From assembly GCA_945861435.1 (NCBI GenBank), contig CAMAUX010000005.1, positions 1 through 64,000 of the forward strand: a stretch of DNA of 64,000 nt, in the 5' to 3' direction. Origin of the DNA: Chthoniobacter flavus. Lineage in GTDB: Bacteria; Verrucomicrobiota; Verrucomicrobiia; Chthoniobacterales; Chthoniobacteraceae. Shown here piece after piece: positions 35,442-44,696 of the stretch (the first letter of the stretch is position 1; each line of letters starts with the position of its first letter). A program made the translations under genes and the position numbers. Below the pieces are notes generated by a model that saw only the letters and a list, made by a program, of their open reading frames with translations, made no database searches and was not told where the DNA came from.

Positions 35442-38126
35442 TTATTTGATTTGAAAGGCTTCGCTTTGGACCAGGGCGTGGAGGAATTCCCGCAGGCCGA
35501 AATTCCGCTTTTGTGCACGCTGGACGATCGATTCGACGAGCTCATCGTCACTAAAGCCGCAGGGGCGACCAAGACCGTATTCGATGAGTGAAGAGGTAAT
35601 CCCTCGGGCAAACGCTTCGGTACGGCTCGCAACCACGTCACGCATTTCATTAAAATCGCGGAAGGACGGCCCGCGGTGAAAGGCCCCAGCCGGATCGATC
35701 GTCCACGTCTTTTTTGCGTTTGGCAGAGGTTTCCCGTCGTTGTCGCGCGCTTGAAACGAGTCCTCGGTTCGCCAGAGTCCGACTGCATCGAAGTTCTCGA
35801 GGCCGAACCCAATGGGATCGATCTTACGATGACAGCTGGCGCATTGGGCGTCCTCCTGATGAGCCGAAACACGTTCGCGAGTGGTGAGCACTTTGCCGGC
35901 CAGGCGAGTCAGAGCCGGCACATTAGCCGGAGCAGGAGGGGGTGGGTCGTTGAGAACCTTTCGGAGCACCCAAGCCCCGCGTTCCACAGGACTGGTGTGC
36001 TCACCGTTGCTGCCCATGGCCAGCACAGCCGCCATCCCCAGCAAACCGCCACGGGGTGAATCCTTCGGGAGAGGCACTTTCCGGAAAGCGTCCCCATGCA
36101 CTCCATCAAGTCCGTAATAGTTCGCAAGCAGGCTGTTGATCACCACGTAGTCCGCTTTCAGGAGATCCCGGATACTGGCGTTTTCCCGGAGGAGATGAGC
36201 CAGCGTTTCGTAGACCTCCTGACGGGCCGCCCACTTCGTTCCAAAATCGAACTTGGTATGAAGCTCGGCACTAAACTGGAAGAAATCGAGACGGTCCATA
36301 TTCAGCCACTGGCGGCTGAAGGCTTTCACAAACTCCATCGAACGAGGGTCATTGAGCAGCCTGTCCGTCTCTTGAGCCAGTATCTGAGGCTGCAGCAGGT
36401 CGCCACTTTCTCCAAGCCCTCGAAGGGCTGTATCTGGCGGCGTGCCCCAAAGGAAATAAGACAGCCGTGTGGCCATTTCATTTCCCTGAAGTTTCCGGCG
36501 CTCCTCTGTCGGCGATGGCTCGGCGCGGTAAAGAAACTTGGGCGAAGCGAGCACCACTGAAAGTGTTTCCTTGAGCGCCACGCTGTGTCTGGCTCCATCG
36601 GCGCGGGCGCCTTCGTAAAGATGAACGAGCCGGTCCAGGTAACGTTCCGAGGGTTTACTTCCGCGGAATGCTTCAATCGCAAAACGTTCCAACGCCTCCC
36701 GCAGCTCGGGAATTTTGGGAGCGGGCGCCTTGTCATCGAGGGCGATGCTCAGGGCCCGGATTCCCGGCGGGGTTGCGGCTTCGGAGACCCGCTCGATTTC
36801 AATCCAATCCACCCAAATCGCAAAATCCGGCCCCACTCCATTCAGCTTCTTGCCCTTATCCAGCTTCAGTTTGATTTGCTCGTTGCTGTCCGCCGTCCCC
36901 TTCTCCCGGACGTACAATCGGTAAGCATTTTGATCCCGCTGCACCAACGTACGATGAAAGGGAATCTCGATCACTTCCGGGGCATCTATCGTGCCTGTAA
37001 CTTCATGGGTGCTCGTCACCGGACGGCTCCGTCCCTTGAAGCCGAAATCTAAAAACCGGCGCTCCGGAGTCGCCTGGGGAGTCACGCCCGCCCGAACGCG
37101 GATCATATAGTCACCCGGGGGAAAATCGTTGGGGATATTAACAAACAGGGCGGAGTTAAGTCCTCCATCCTGGTCGCTGATGGTCAGGTAAGCGCCCGTG
37201 TCCAAAGCAGGTTGCTCCAAATAACGCATCTGATACGCGAAGACCGCAGGGCCCCGGCTGAAGGCGCGGTTTGCTTGGTCCGTATTGTTTTCACTCGTGG
37301 TAAACCCGAAGTCCTCCGGGGCGGGCGCTCCCGGGATCATTTTCCACGACCGGCGAAAGACTCTGTCGTCTTTGGAGTTCTTCCGTAATTCCGCCACAAT
37401 CTCTGTGTTCTCGGGCTTGTTGGCAGCCTCCTCCACGGCCTTCACCCAGCGGGAGGCCCGCTCGTGTTTGTCTAGTTCGGCGTCGACCGACTCCTTGAGC
37501 TTCGGGTTGGTCTCCTCCACCTCAGAGCGGAATTTTTTCTGAACGCCTGCAGCCGCATGGAGCGCAAAAGCTTCTTCCAGAGCCTTCATTGCAATCGACT
37601 CATACTGCTCCACTTGATTGCCAGACATGAAGAGACCCGCCCCCACCGTGTCGAAACGCACTGCATCGATGTCCGACGGCAATTCGCTCACATCCACATC
37701 GGCACCAAGCAAAGTCCGGAGCGTGTTCTTGTATTCCCTCTGGTTGAGTCGGCGCAGGGCAATGAACCCATGCTGATCGCTCAGGCTTCTCCGGGCTTTC
37801 ACCATCACCTGCGCCAGATCCTCCAGGAAATCGGCTTTTTCCTTCGCTCCGGGCTGCTTCTCCTTCTCTGGCGGCATTTCACCGGAGTTGAGCGCATCGA
37901 GTATTTTCTGCCAGCGCTCGGCCGTTTGAAGGTCATTCGGGGCGAATGACAGGTCATCCACGCGGAACTTGCCCTTTTGTTTTTCGGGCCCATGACAGCG
38001 TTCGCAGTTTTCTTTTAAGAGGGCCCGGTGCCGCTCGCTCATCACAGCGGACGGCTTTTGTTCCGCTCCCTGAGTTCCGACTGGCGCCACGAGAACAAGC
38101 ATCAATAGAGAGAAGAAAAGCTTCAT
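35442..38126 (-). CDS. planctomycete-type cytochrome c with DUF1587-1585 domains (locus 2)
   Basis: 894 aa from the ATG at 38126, which starts a Sec signal (MKLFFSLLMLVLVAP); the frame reaches a TTG four codons earlier. PSCyt1 haem motif CERCH is at 41-45. DUF1587 reads LRRLNQREYKNTLRTLL. One middle unit follows, containing GDYMIRVRAGV, TGTIDAPEVIEIPF and FAIWVDWIEIE. Then come DUF1595, DUF1592 (MATRLSYFLWGTPPD), DUF1588 with CASCH and DPIGFGLENFDAVG, and DUF1585 (FSDDELVESIVQRA). The single middle unit is the one present four times in the paralogue at 51052. Export and covalent haem attachment are expected; the redox partner is unknown. Confidence 0.93.
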   Translation of the reverse strand: MKLFFSLLMLVLVAPVGTQGAEQKPSAVMSERHRALLKENCERCHGPEKQKGKFRVDDLSFAPNDLQTAERWQKILDALNSGEMPPEKEKQPGAKEKADFLEDLAQVMVKARRSLSDQHGFIALRRLNQREYKNTLRTLLGADVDVSELPSDIDAVRFDTVGAGLFMSGNQVEQYESIAMKALEEAFALHAAAGVQKKFRSEVEETNPKLKESVDAELDKHERASRWVKAVEEAANKPENTEIVAELRKNSKDDRVFRRSWKMIPGAPAPEDFGFTTSENNTDQANRAFSRGPAVFAYQMRYLEQPALDTGAYLTISDQDGGLNSALFVNIPNDFPPGDYMIRVRAGVTPQATPERRFLDFGFKGRSRPVTSTHEVTGTIDAPEVIEIPFHRTLVQRDQNAYRLYVREKGTADSNEQIKLKLDKGKKLNGVGPDFAIWVDWIEIERVSEAATPPGIRALSIALDDKAPAPKIPELREALERFAIEAFRGSKPSERYLDRLVHLYEGARADGARHSVALKETLSVVLASPKFLYRAEPSPTEERRKLQGNEMATRLSYFLWGTPPDTALRGLGESGDLLQPQILAQETDRLLNDPRSMEFVKAFSRQWLNMDRLDFFQFSAELHTKFDFGTKWAARQEVYETLAHLLRENASIRDLLKADYVVINSLLANYYGLDGVHGDAFRKVPLPKDSPRGGLLGMAAVLAMGSNGEHTSPVERGAWVLRKVLNDPPPPAPANVPALTRLAGKVLTTRERVSAHQEDAQCASCHRKIDPIGFGLENFDAVGLWRTEDSFQARDNDGKPLPNAKKTWTIDPAGAFHRGPSFRDFNEMRDVVASRTEAFARGITSSLIEYGLGRPCGFSDDELVESIVQRAQKRNFGLREFLHALVQSEAFQIK

Positions 38127-38203
38127 TGGAGGGGACAAAATCGATGTCCGGAGGAGGACTTATTCGAATCCATCTGGTAGTTGCCGCGATTATTAGGATT
38201 TAA

Positions 38204-38225
38204 CGGATTTTTCCCGGTAAATCCG
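38204..38225. promoter_or_regulatory. perfect stem-loop upstream of the locus 2 cytochrome gene
   Basis: CGGATTT (38204-38210), an 8-base loop and AAATCCG (38219-38225) form a perfect 7-bp stem about 80 bases upstream of the cytochrome start (minus strand), and about 185 bases beyond the stop of the 38409 gene. It could be an operator, a leader structure or a weak terminator; no U-tract follows. Confidence 0.3.
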
Positions 38226-38408
38226 ACCCTAACGGGCCCCGCGACCATCCCGCGTGCGAGAGAGACGGGAGCAGGGCGAAAAGCGATGGTGTCTCAGACC
38301 CCCGCCTCGCTTCGCAGGAAGGAGTCTCCAGCCACTTTCGTTCAATTGCCCGCTCCTCCAACCAGAAGGCGCGTGGCCGGTTCGCCCACAACGGGGCGCC
38401 GAGGCCGC

Positions 38409-40295
38409 TCAGCGCTCGAACGCCTTCTCCGTGAGCCGGGCCACGCCGTCCTTCGCGAAATCGCTCATCGGATACATCTTCTGCGCCCGCAGGAAAAGCG
38501 AGAGGCCGGACCCGATCTGACCGCGTTTCTCAAGCTCCTCGGCCTGGCGCACCGTGCGTACGAATTCGGCCGCCTGCGTGGTGAGCTCCGCACGCGTCTG
38601 GTTGAGCTTCGTATCCTCGGGGAACTGACCGATCACCTTTTCCACACTTTCCCATGCCCCGGCGGCGTTGCCCTGACGCTGCATCTCTTGCGCCCTCATG
38701 ACGGCGGCTTCGATGGTCTGCATGTCCTTGAGCACCTTCTCGAGTTGCGCCATGCGATCGGGATACTGAACCATCGCGGCGAGAAAGCGGGGGCTGTTCT
38801 CCGCAATTCGCCGGAAATTCTTCTGCGCGTAAAGCTGCTCGAAATCGCTGATCGTCCGCTGCTGCACATCGCCCTGCGCGAAGATTTTCTGGGAAAGCTC
38901 GGCCAGCTCGGGATTGCGCGGCCACAGCTGTGTGGCGGCCGCCAGCTCCGTCTCCAGCGCCTGCCTTTCTCCGCTGATCGCTGCATTGCGCGCCTTCGCA
39001 AGGTGCATCCGGGCCACCGTCTTCGCCGTCTCAATGGCGGCCATCGGCTTGGAGGCGTCGAAATCCCTGGCCACCTCGGTGAGCTGATTCACCAAAGTCT
39101 CCGCCAGCGCGTAATCCTTCACATCCAGCGCCGACACCAATTGGTTGGCGCGCTTGCTGAACTCATGGCTCTGTCTCTTTTTGGCGAGTGGAAGGGTGCG
39201 CATCTCCGGCATGAACTCACCGGACGCGAACGCCTCGCTGAGCCGCTTGGTTGCCCCCTCGAGCTCGTTCTTGTCCAGCAGCAGGTTAAACGCGGCGACC
39301 CCTTCGCGCACATCCCGCACAGCCTCGTTCGCAAGGCTGTCGAGCGTGCTAATCGTCGGCGCCATGCCAGAGGAACGCGAAAACAAATCCTGAGCATCCT
39401 TCCCAAGGCTCAGCTTGGAGTCGCCGTCCGTGAACAGGGCGCGGTAGAAGCGCGTGCAGATCAGCACATGCTGGAACCGCCGCTGAAAGAAGAACTGCGC
39501 CACCAACGCTTGGAACTCGATCTTCGCCGCCACCTCCGACAGCTCCCGCTTTGCCTCATTGGCCTTGATCCGCGCCATCACCTCTCCAAGCCGTGTGAGG
39601 TGGGGCGTGATTTCCGCCGTCTTCGTGGTCACCGTTTTCACCGAGTTACCCGCCGCATCCTTGCCGCTGGTCGTGCTCGTGCTGTCGAGACGGTTCGTCT
39701 GGCCGGACATCCGCGCGTTCCACTCGTGCTGGCGGCGCTCCTTCTCCAGCGCGGTGTTGGCCGTCGCGATGCGCTGCTGCTGGCGCTGCGCCGCCCATAC
39801 CGTGTACACCGCATCCGCGATCGAGTCGCACAGCCGCGCATCCATGTCGTAGCGCGCAGCCTGCCCCAGCAACTGGAACGCCATATCCTGATTCTCCCGC
39901 GTGGCACCCCGGGGGGCCAGGCGATTCAAAATCTCCGCGAGCACCTGCTGATACTGACGATCCTGTGCCGTGGTCGCCTCCGGCGCATTCAGGTACTTCT
40001 CAAAACGCGCCTGAAAAATCCGGTTGTTCGTCACGTTCCAGTTCTTCCCGTCCCACGACAGGATCTCGCTCCCGGGATCGAAGGACGGCACGTCCTTGCC
40101 GAGGAAACCCTGCTGCGGCTTTGCCGGCGCGCCCGCGGGCGCCGTCCCTGCGGCTGAAGCAGACGGCGCAGCTGCCGGGGCGGGAGCGGCGGAGGGGGCT
40201 GGAGCGTCCGCCACCTGCGCGTTCAAGGAACCGGAGACGGCGAGAAACCAAGCGGCGGCGGGGGTGCACAGCTTCATCGGCAACGGATTTTTCAC
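38409..40295 (-). CDS. exported helical-repeat (TPR-like) protein of unknown function
   Basis: 628 aa from a GTG at 40295; an in-frame ATG at 40277 starts the Sec signal directly and may be the true start. The signal is followed by an Ala/Pro-rich linker (~28-60), then a mostly helical body with coiled-coil segments (QRQQQRIATANTALEKERRQHEW) and TPR-like helices towards the C terminus (GAWESVEKVIGQFPEDTKL, SGLSLFLRAQKMYPMSDFA). No enzyme motif is seen. The start overlaps the stop of the 40292 gene (GTGA). With the ABC transporter upstream this suggests an envelope complex of transporter, small anchored protein and periplasmic scaffold. Confidence 0.65.
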   Translation of the reverse strand: MKNPLPMKLCTPAAAWFLAVSGSLNAQVADAPAPSAAPAPAAAPSASAAGTAPAGAPAKPQQGFLGKDVPSFDPGSEILSWDGKNWNVTNNRIFQARFEKYLNAPEATTAQDRQYQQVLAEILNRLAPRGATRENQDMAFQLLGQAARYDMDARLCDSIADAVYTVWAAQRQQQRIATANTALEKERRQHEWNARMSGQTNRLDSTSTTSGKDAAGNSVKTVTTKTAEITPHLTRLGEVMARIKANEAKRELSEVAAKIEFQALVAQFFFQRRFQHVLICTRFYRALFTDGDSKLSLGKDAQDLFSRSSGMAPTISTLDSLANEAVRDVREGVAAFNLLLDKNELEGATKRLSEAFASGEFMPEMRTLPLAKKRQSHEFSKRANQLVSALDVKDYALAETLVNQLTEVARDFDASKPMAAIETAKTVARMHLAKARNAAISGERQALETELAAATQLWPRNPELAELSQKIFAQGDVQQRTISDFEQLYAQKNFRRIAENSPRFLAAMVQYPDRMAQLEKVLKDMQTIEAAVMRAQEMQRQGNAAGAWESVEKVIGQFPEDTKLNQTRAELTTQAAEFVRTVRQAEELEKRGQIGSGLSLFLRAQKMYPMSDFAKDGVARLTEKAFER

Positions 40296-40693
40296 AGCGC
40301 CTCCTTCTTCACATCTCGAGCCAGAAGGAGCCCCTTCGGATTCACCTCCAGCTTGAACACGTACCGTTGGCCGCGCTCGATGTTGATCTGGTTGAAATCC
40401 GGCGGAACAAACACAGCAAGCATCTCTCCTCCCGGCAGGCCCACGGAATAAAGGCGCCCCACGCCATCCACGGCATGAATCTGCGAGCCGATGGTCCCGT
40501 CGAGTTTGTACGAGTTCCCGCGCAGGCTGTTGGAGTTCTCCAGATAATCCTGAACGGGCAGCGGGGTCATTGTCCGAAACGGGTCAGCAACGCCACGTTG
40601 GAAAAAATGACCCGCACCGAGGACCGCGGCAAAGCCAACCACGGCGATCCCGATCCAAAGGGGACTTGCGGATGAGCTGGCACGGCGCGGCAT
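40292..40693 (-). CDS. small membrane-anchored periplasmic protein, OB-fold-like
   Basis: 133 aa. One membrane helix (LWIGIAVVGFAAVLGAGHFF, ~12-31) is followed by a beta-rich domain: LENSNSLRGNSYKLDGTIGS, GRLYSVGLPGGEMLAVFVP and RGQRYVFKLEVNPKGLLLA. The pattern suits an OB fold, but no ligand can be named. It is placed between the ABC transporter (57 bases upstream) and the 628-aa protein, whose start it overlaps. An accessory subunit of the transporter is plausible. Confidence 0.6.
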   Translation of the reverse strand: MPRRASSSASPLWIGIAVVGFAAVLGAGHFFQRGVADPFRTMTPLPVQDYLENSNSLRGNSYKLDGTIGSQIHAVDGVGRLYSVGLPGGEMLAVFVPPDFNQINIERGQRYVFKLEVNPKGLLLARDVKKEAL

Positions 40694-40750
40694 GGAGGGA
40701 GGGGCGGCTGCAGGGACTGGCGGGGGTGGTGTCGGGCGAGTCCGCGCGGA

Positions 40751-42547
40751 CTATTCCCAGCGCGAACTTTTGGCGCCCGTATAAGCGACGATGATGCCCA
40801 AGACCACATGGGCGCACAACACCCAAACCGCCATCGAGGACGAGGCCAGCGGCCCGGCCGGATCGGCTGCGCCCGTCGGACTGCGACTCACCATCTGCAC
40901 GGCGTCGAAGAACCGCGTGTCGCGGAAAGTCTGGATGAATCCCGCCCAGCCCCAGTAGGACGCGATGAAGGGGCGGGTCACGGTGGCCAGCGCGGCCGGC
41001 AGGGCCAGCACGGCCCCGGAGAGCGGCAGCTGAAATCCCACCAGATACACTGAAAGGAGCGACGCCTGTTCCGCGCTTTTCATGACCGCTGAAAGCCCCA
41101 GACACACGGCCGTGAGCGATGCATTGACCAGCGTCAGCAGCAGGATCTGCGCGAGCTGGCCGCCCGGAAAATCGACGATCAGGTCCACAAAGAGCCCCAT
41201 CCACACGGACTGCGCCGTCACCATCAACCCAAGGAAAAGCACCTTCGAAAGGACATACGCCCCGGGCCGCAGCCCCGCGAATTTCTCTTTCTCAAGAATC
41301 AGCCGTTCCCCCGCAATTTCACGCGCCGCATTGTTGGATCCCATCAAAGCCAGCAGCACCACTTGGAACATGATTAGTCCGGAAACAAGGCTCCCCGTGC
41401 GCAGACTCTCCATCCGGTGCGCCATCTCGTTGCGGACTTGGTCGAAAACATTTCCGCCCACGGGGTCCGTCAGCGCGCGCAGCGCAGGCAGACCGTCCAT
41501 CGCAAAAATGACGACTAACAACGGGAACCCAAAGAGCAGCGCCGCCTGCAGCAGGAGCTGTCCGCGGTCCCGCGAAAACAGCCGCATCCGGCGGGCGAGC
41601 AACACCGCCACCTGCCGTCCAAAGGAAGGGAGTTCCGGCCTCTTTCCTACTCCCCCGGGCCCCGTCTCCGGCCCGTCTGCGCTCCGGCCCTTCGTCTCTT
41701 CGCCCGCAACACCCTGCTCCCCTTTCGGCTCCAGTTCTTGGTTGTAGCCGGACCGGTGCTTGTCCCAGGACCGGTGCCAGTCCGCCGCCTGCCTCAGTGC
41801 GAGCAGAGGGAAAAGCTCCTCGGGATGCTTCAGTCCAAAATAGTGCAGCATCAGGTCCGTGGGCCCATAGAACACCACCCGTCCCTGAAAAAGCACCAGC
41901 ACGCGGTCGTACAACTCCATGTGCCGGAGGCTGTGCGTGACGGAGAGCACCAGACGGTCGCCCCCCTGCGAGATCGCATGCATGAGCTGCACGATCTCGT
42001 CCTCGGACTTGGGATCCAGCCCGCTGGTCACCTCGTCACACAGCAGCAGCTTCGGTGAGCTCGAAAGCTCCATCGCCAGCGCAAGGCGCCTCTTTTGTCC
42101 GCCCGAAAGACGCTGCACCTGCCGATCCGCAATCTCCCCAAGCCCCACGTCTGCGAGGATTTTCGCGAGCCGTTCCGGAGGCGCCTCCCCCACGCGCAAC
42201 TGCATTGCCGAACGCAGGCTCTCTTCCACCGTGAGTAGATCGTAGGCGATGCCAAACTGCGGCACATAACCCACCTCCTGCGGCTCAAAATCTCCCTGAC
42301 TCGCAAGGTCGCGGCCCTCCCACAAAATCTGCCCCTCGGTCGCCTCCGCAAGGCCGGCCACCACTTTGAGCAGCGTGCTTTTTCCGCAGCCCGAAGGCCC
42401 CAGCACCGCCACGAAATGCCGCTTGGGCAGCTTCAGGCTCACCTCATCAAGCAACCGCGGCGCATCCGGTTCCGATCCGGTCTGAAAGGTGAGAGAACGC
42501 AGTTCCAGCACAGGATAAGGTTTCCTTTGTCGACCCAGATTTGTCAC
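40751..42547 (-). CDS. ABCG-like transporter (ATPase fused to ABC-2 permease)
   Basis: 598 aa from a GTG at 42547, preceded by GGGG; the open frame runs 155 codons further but overlaps the divergent gene and has no homology. The ATPase has GPSGCGKST (Walker A), LSGGQKRRLALAMELSSSP (signature) and LLLCDEVTSGLDPKS (Walker B). It is followed by a linker and an ABC2-type membrane domain with about six helices (LLLQAALLFGFPLLVVIFAM to AVWVLCAHVVLGIIVAYTG). The nucleotide-binding half precedes the membrane half, as in ABCG proteins. It may export a lipid, polymer or drug. The start codon is only 18 bases from the start of the gene on the other strand, so the two promoters must overlap the opposite genes. 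Confidence 0.85.
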   Translation of the reverse strand: MTNLGRQRKPYPVLELRSLTFQTGSEPDAPRLLDEVSLKLPKRHFVAVLGPSGCGKSTLLKVVAGLAEATEGQILWEGRDLASQGDFEPQEVGYVPQFGIAYDLLTVEESLRSAMQLRVGEAPPERLAKILADVGLGEIADRQVQRLSGGQKRRLALAMELSSSPKLLLCDEVTSGLDPKSEDEIVQLMHAISQGGDRLVLSVTHSLRHMELYDRVLVLFQGRVVFYGPTDLMLHYFGLKHPEELFPLLALRQAADWHRSWDKHRSGYNQELEPKGEQGVAGEETKGRSADGPETGPGGVGKRPELPSFGRQVAVLLARRMRLFSRDRGQLLLQAALLFGFPLLVVIFAMDGLPALRALTDPVGGNVFDQVRNEMAHRMESLRTGSLVSGLIMFQVVLLALMGSNNAAREIAGERLILEKEKFAGLRPGAYVLSKVLFLGLMVTAQSVWMGLFVDLIVDFPGGQLAQILLLTLVNASLTAVCLGLSAVMKSAEQASLLSVYLVGFQLPLSGAVLALPAALATVTRPFIASYWGWAGFIQTFRDTRFFDAVQMVSRSPTGAADPAGPLASSSMAVWVLCAHVVLGIIVAYTGAKSSRWE

Positions 42548-42565
42548 TGTGTTTCTACCCCGGCA

Positions 42566-43975
42566 ATGCAAGGCCCTTCCCATCCCCGCTCCGGCGCGGT
42601 GCGCCCAGCCGCCGCTCTCGCTCTTGGCGCCGGCGCCCTCCTCGTCCTCACCGTCATCGGCCTCATCATCGCCAGAGCAAGGGTGGAAGCCTACCTCCGC
42701 AGCGAGCAGTTCCGCTCCTTCGCGGCTGACAAGGCGGGACGCGCCCTCCACGCCAATGCCACCTTCGTCGGGCTCAAGGCCGAGGGCCTCGACTTTTTCT
42801 GCGAACACTTCCGAGCCGAGGGAGCTCGCGAGGCTTCCTTCTCCATTCTCGAACTCCAGCAGCCACGCGCGTCGGTAAGCCTCCGCAGGTTCTTCGAGGG
42901 AATCTGGCAGGTGGACCACGTGAGCGCACAGCGGCTCGACCTCCACCTCAACGGCGCCCGCATCGCAGCCCCCGTCTCTCCGCGGCCCGACACCACTCCC
43001 CACGCTTCCCAAAATCCCGGCGGCTGGATGCCAACGCGTGTCGAGATCGGAGGCGCCACCATCCGCGAGGTCAACTTCTCATGGGGCGATGGGCCGACAC
43101 AGGGTTCACTCACAGGATCCCAGCTTGCAGCCACACCTCGCGAGCAGGGTGCATGGAGTCTCAAGACAGCCGGCGGCAGGTTCCTCTCCCCGGGCCTCCC
43201 CCCCCTCCAGCTGAACTCCGCGCAGGTCCTCTACCGCCAGCCCACTGTCTTCCTCCAAACCGCCGTACTCGAATCCCCAGCTGCGCCCGCGGGCGAATCC
43301 GGCGGCCCCGGCTCCATCCGTGTCTCTGGTGAAATCGCGCCCACCGCCGGGCTCAACCTCCAGTGCGAACTCACCCGCGTCTCTGTCACCCCGTTTCTTC
43401 CTGAGGATTGGCGCGCACGCCTCCATGGCAACCTCACCGGCGAACTCACCGCACGCGGCCCCGACGCCCAATCCCTCAAAATCGACGCTAAACTCCAACT
43501 CCACAACGCTCGCATCGAGGCCCTTCCCGTCCTCGATAAAATCGCCCTCTTCACGCGCCTCCAACAGTACCGGCAGCTCTCCCTCAGCAAAGCCTCTGCG
43601 GAATGCACCAAGCAGGGCGGACGCCTCGAGGTCCGCAACTTCCTCGCGGAATCCTCCGGCCTCATCCGCATCGAAGGCCGGTTCTCGGTGCAGGACGAAA
43701 AGATCGACGGCTTCTTCCAAGTCGGCGTCACCCCCGCCAGCCTCCAGTGGCTCCCGGGTTCTCAGGAAAAAATCTTCACTGAAGCCCGCGATGGCTACGT
43801 CTGGACACCCATGCGCCTTGAGGGGCCCGTTCAAAACCCCGCCGACGACCTCTCCCCAAGACTCGCCGCAGCGGCACAGGCCGCCATCGTAGAAAAGGCT
43901 CAGGACGGTGCGGTGAAAACCATCCGCTCAGGAGTCGACGCGGCGAAGAGTGTGCTCGATTCCCTCCTCAAATAA
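42566..43975 (+). CDS. AsmA-like membrane-anchored envelope protein
   Basis: 469 aa. The ATG at 42566 follows 18 bases after the divergent GTG; the upstream frame is not family-like. One N-terminal membrane helix (ALALGAGALLVLTVIGLIIA, ~17-36) is followed by long beta-rich repeats of the AsmA/TamB kind: VEAYLRSEQFRSFAADKAGRA, SGEIAPTAGLNLQCELTRVS, HGNLTGELTARGPDAQSLKID and LEVRNFLAESSGLIRIEGRFS. AsmA-like proteins lie between inner and outer membrane and are thought to carry phospholipids. It forms a pair with the 160-aa exported protein 14 bases downstream. Confidence 0.7.
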   Translation: MQGPSHPRSGAVRPAAALALGAGALLVLTVIGLIIARARVEAYLRSEQFRSFAADKAGRALHANATFVGLKAEGLDFFCEHFRAEGAREASFSILELQQPRASVSLRRFFEGIWQVDHVSAQRLDLHLNGARIAAPVSPRPDTTPHASQNPGGWMPTRVEIGGATIREVNFSWGDGPTQGSLTGSQLAATPREQGAWSLKTAGGRFLSPGLPPLQLNSAQVLYRQPTVFLQTAVLESPAAPAGESGGPGSIRVSGEIAPTAGLNLQCELTRVSVTPFLPEDWRARLHGNLTGELTARGPDAQSLKIDAKLQLHNARIEALPVLDKIALFTRLQQYRQLSLSKASAECTKQGGRLEVRNFLAESSGLIRIEGRFSVQDEKIDGFFQVGVTPASLQWLPGSQEKIFTEARDGYVWTPMRLEGPVQNPADDLSPRLAAAAQAAIVEKAQDGAVKTIRSGVDAAKSVLDSLLK

Positions 43976-43989
43976 TCATCCGCCGCCCC

Positions 43990-44472
43990 ATGTTTCACCG
44001 GCTCCTTCTCCTGCTGCCCATCGCGCTCCTGCTCGCCTCAGCCTCGGTAAGTCAGGCGCAAATCCCCCTCTTCCAAGCCAAGCTCCCCGGAGGTGCTTAC
44101 ACCGTCGCGGTCCGCGCGATCATCTCTGTGAGCACCCACGAGTATGTGGTGGACGGAGCGGCACGCGTCACCGAGGTCAACATCGACACCGCGGGCTCCC
44201 TTGCCGTCCGCTTTTACTTCATCGAACCCACCACGCCGAATCTCGGCGGCGTCGGCGCGGCCTCCATCGAAAAGGTCCAGCAGATCGCCTCCGACCTCGG
44301 TGAACGCGCCGGCGAAGATGTCTGGAAAAAGGTGGTCAAAAGCTACCCCACCACGACCCATGCACGCACCGTCGAGTACAGGGTGGCGCAGAAGGAGCAC
44401 CTCACCCGCATCTTCCAAGCCGCCGACGAGGCGCTCCGCCTCCAACTCGCACGCTCCGTCACCGTCCCCTGA
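43990..44472 (+). CDS. exported protein of unknown function
   Basis: 160 aa. Sec signal with a cut after SVSQAQ (MFHRLLLLLPIALLLASA). The mature part reads beta then alpha: AKLPGGAYTVAVRAIISVST, ARVTEVNIDTAGSLAVRFYFIEP, then amphipathic helices (ASDLGERAGEDVWKKVVKS). No family is recognised. It lies 14 bases after the AsmA-like gene and probably shares its transcript. Confidence 0.6.
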   Translation: MFHRLLLLLPIALLLASASVSQAQIPLFQAKLPGGAYTVAVRAIISVSTHEYVVDGAARVTEVNIDTAGSLAVRFYFIEPTTPNLGGVGAASIEKVQQIASDLGERAGEDVWKKVVKSYPTTTHARTVEYRVAQKEHLTRIFQAADEALRLQLARSVTVP

Positions 44473-44478
44473 CCGGTT

Positions 44479-44564
44479 CTCACGCAAGGCCCGAAAAGGG
44501 GTTGAGGGGGAGGAGCGTTATCAAGATCAGGGGTCTTCTTTGCGCTCTGGCACCTTGGCGTGAG
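44479..44564. repeat. degenerate palindromic repeat (CTCACGC family)
   Basis: CTCACGCAAGG at 44479-44489 faces CCTTGGCGTGAG at 44553-44564; the outer seven bases pair perfectly and the inner AAGG/CCTT after a shift of one. The inside holds GCGCAAAG-like units. It looks like a worn member of the same class of intergenic hairpins as 6609-6709. Evidence is weaker here. Confidence 0.4.
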
Positions 44565-44696
44565 GCTCCGCTGTGCGTTCGGTTCACACCCCTCAAAAAC
44601 GCATGTGCGAGAATGGAGAGAGGACCAGATGGATCGCAGGCACCCACCGCCGAGAGGTGCCACAGTCGATCCGCCCCACAATCCCACCTCAAAACC

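Noticed and set aside
38181-40157. A 658-codon plus-strand frame
   Set aside because: Antisense to the signal-bearing 628-aa protein; Arg/Leu-rich shadow without domains.
42548-43012. 155-codon N-terminal extension of the ABC transporter
   Set aside because: Overlaps the divergent AsmA-like gene and reads as an acidic shadow; the GTG at 42547 has a GGGG ribosome site and the ATPase begins right after.
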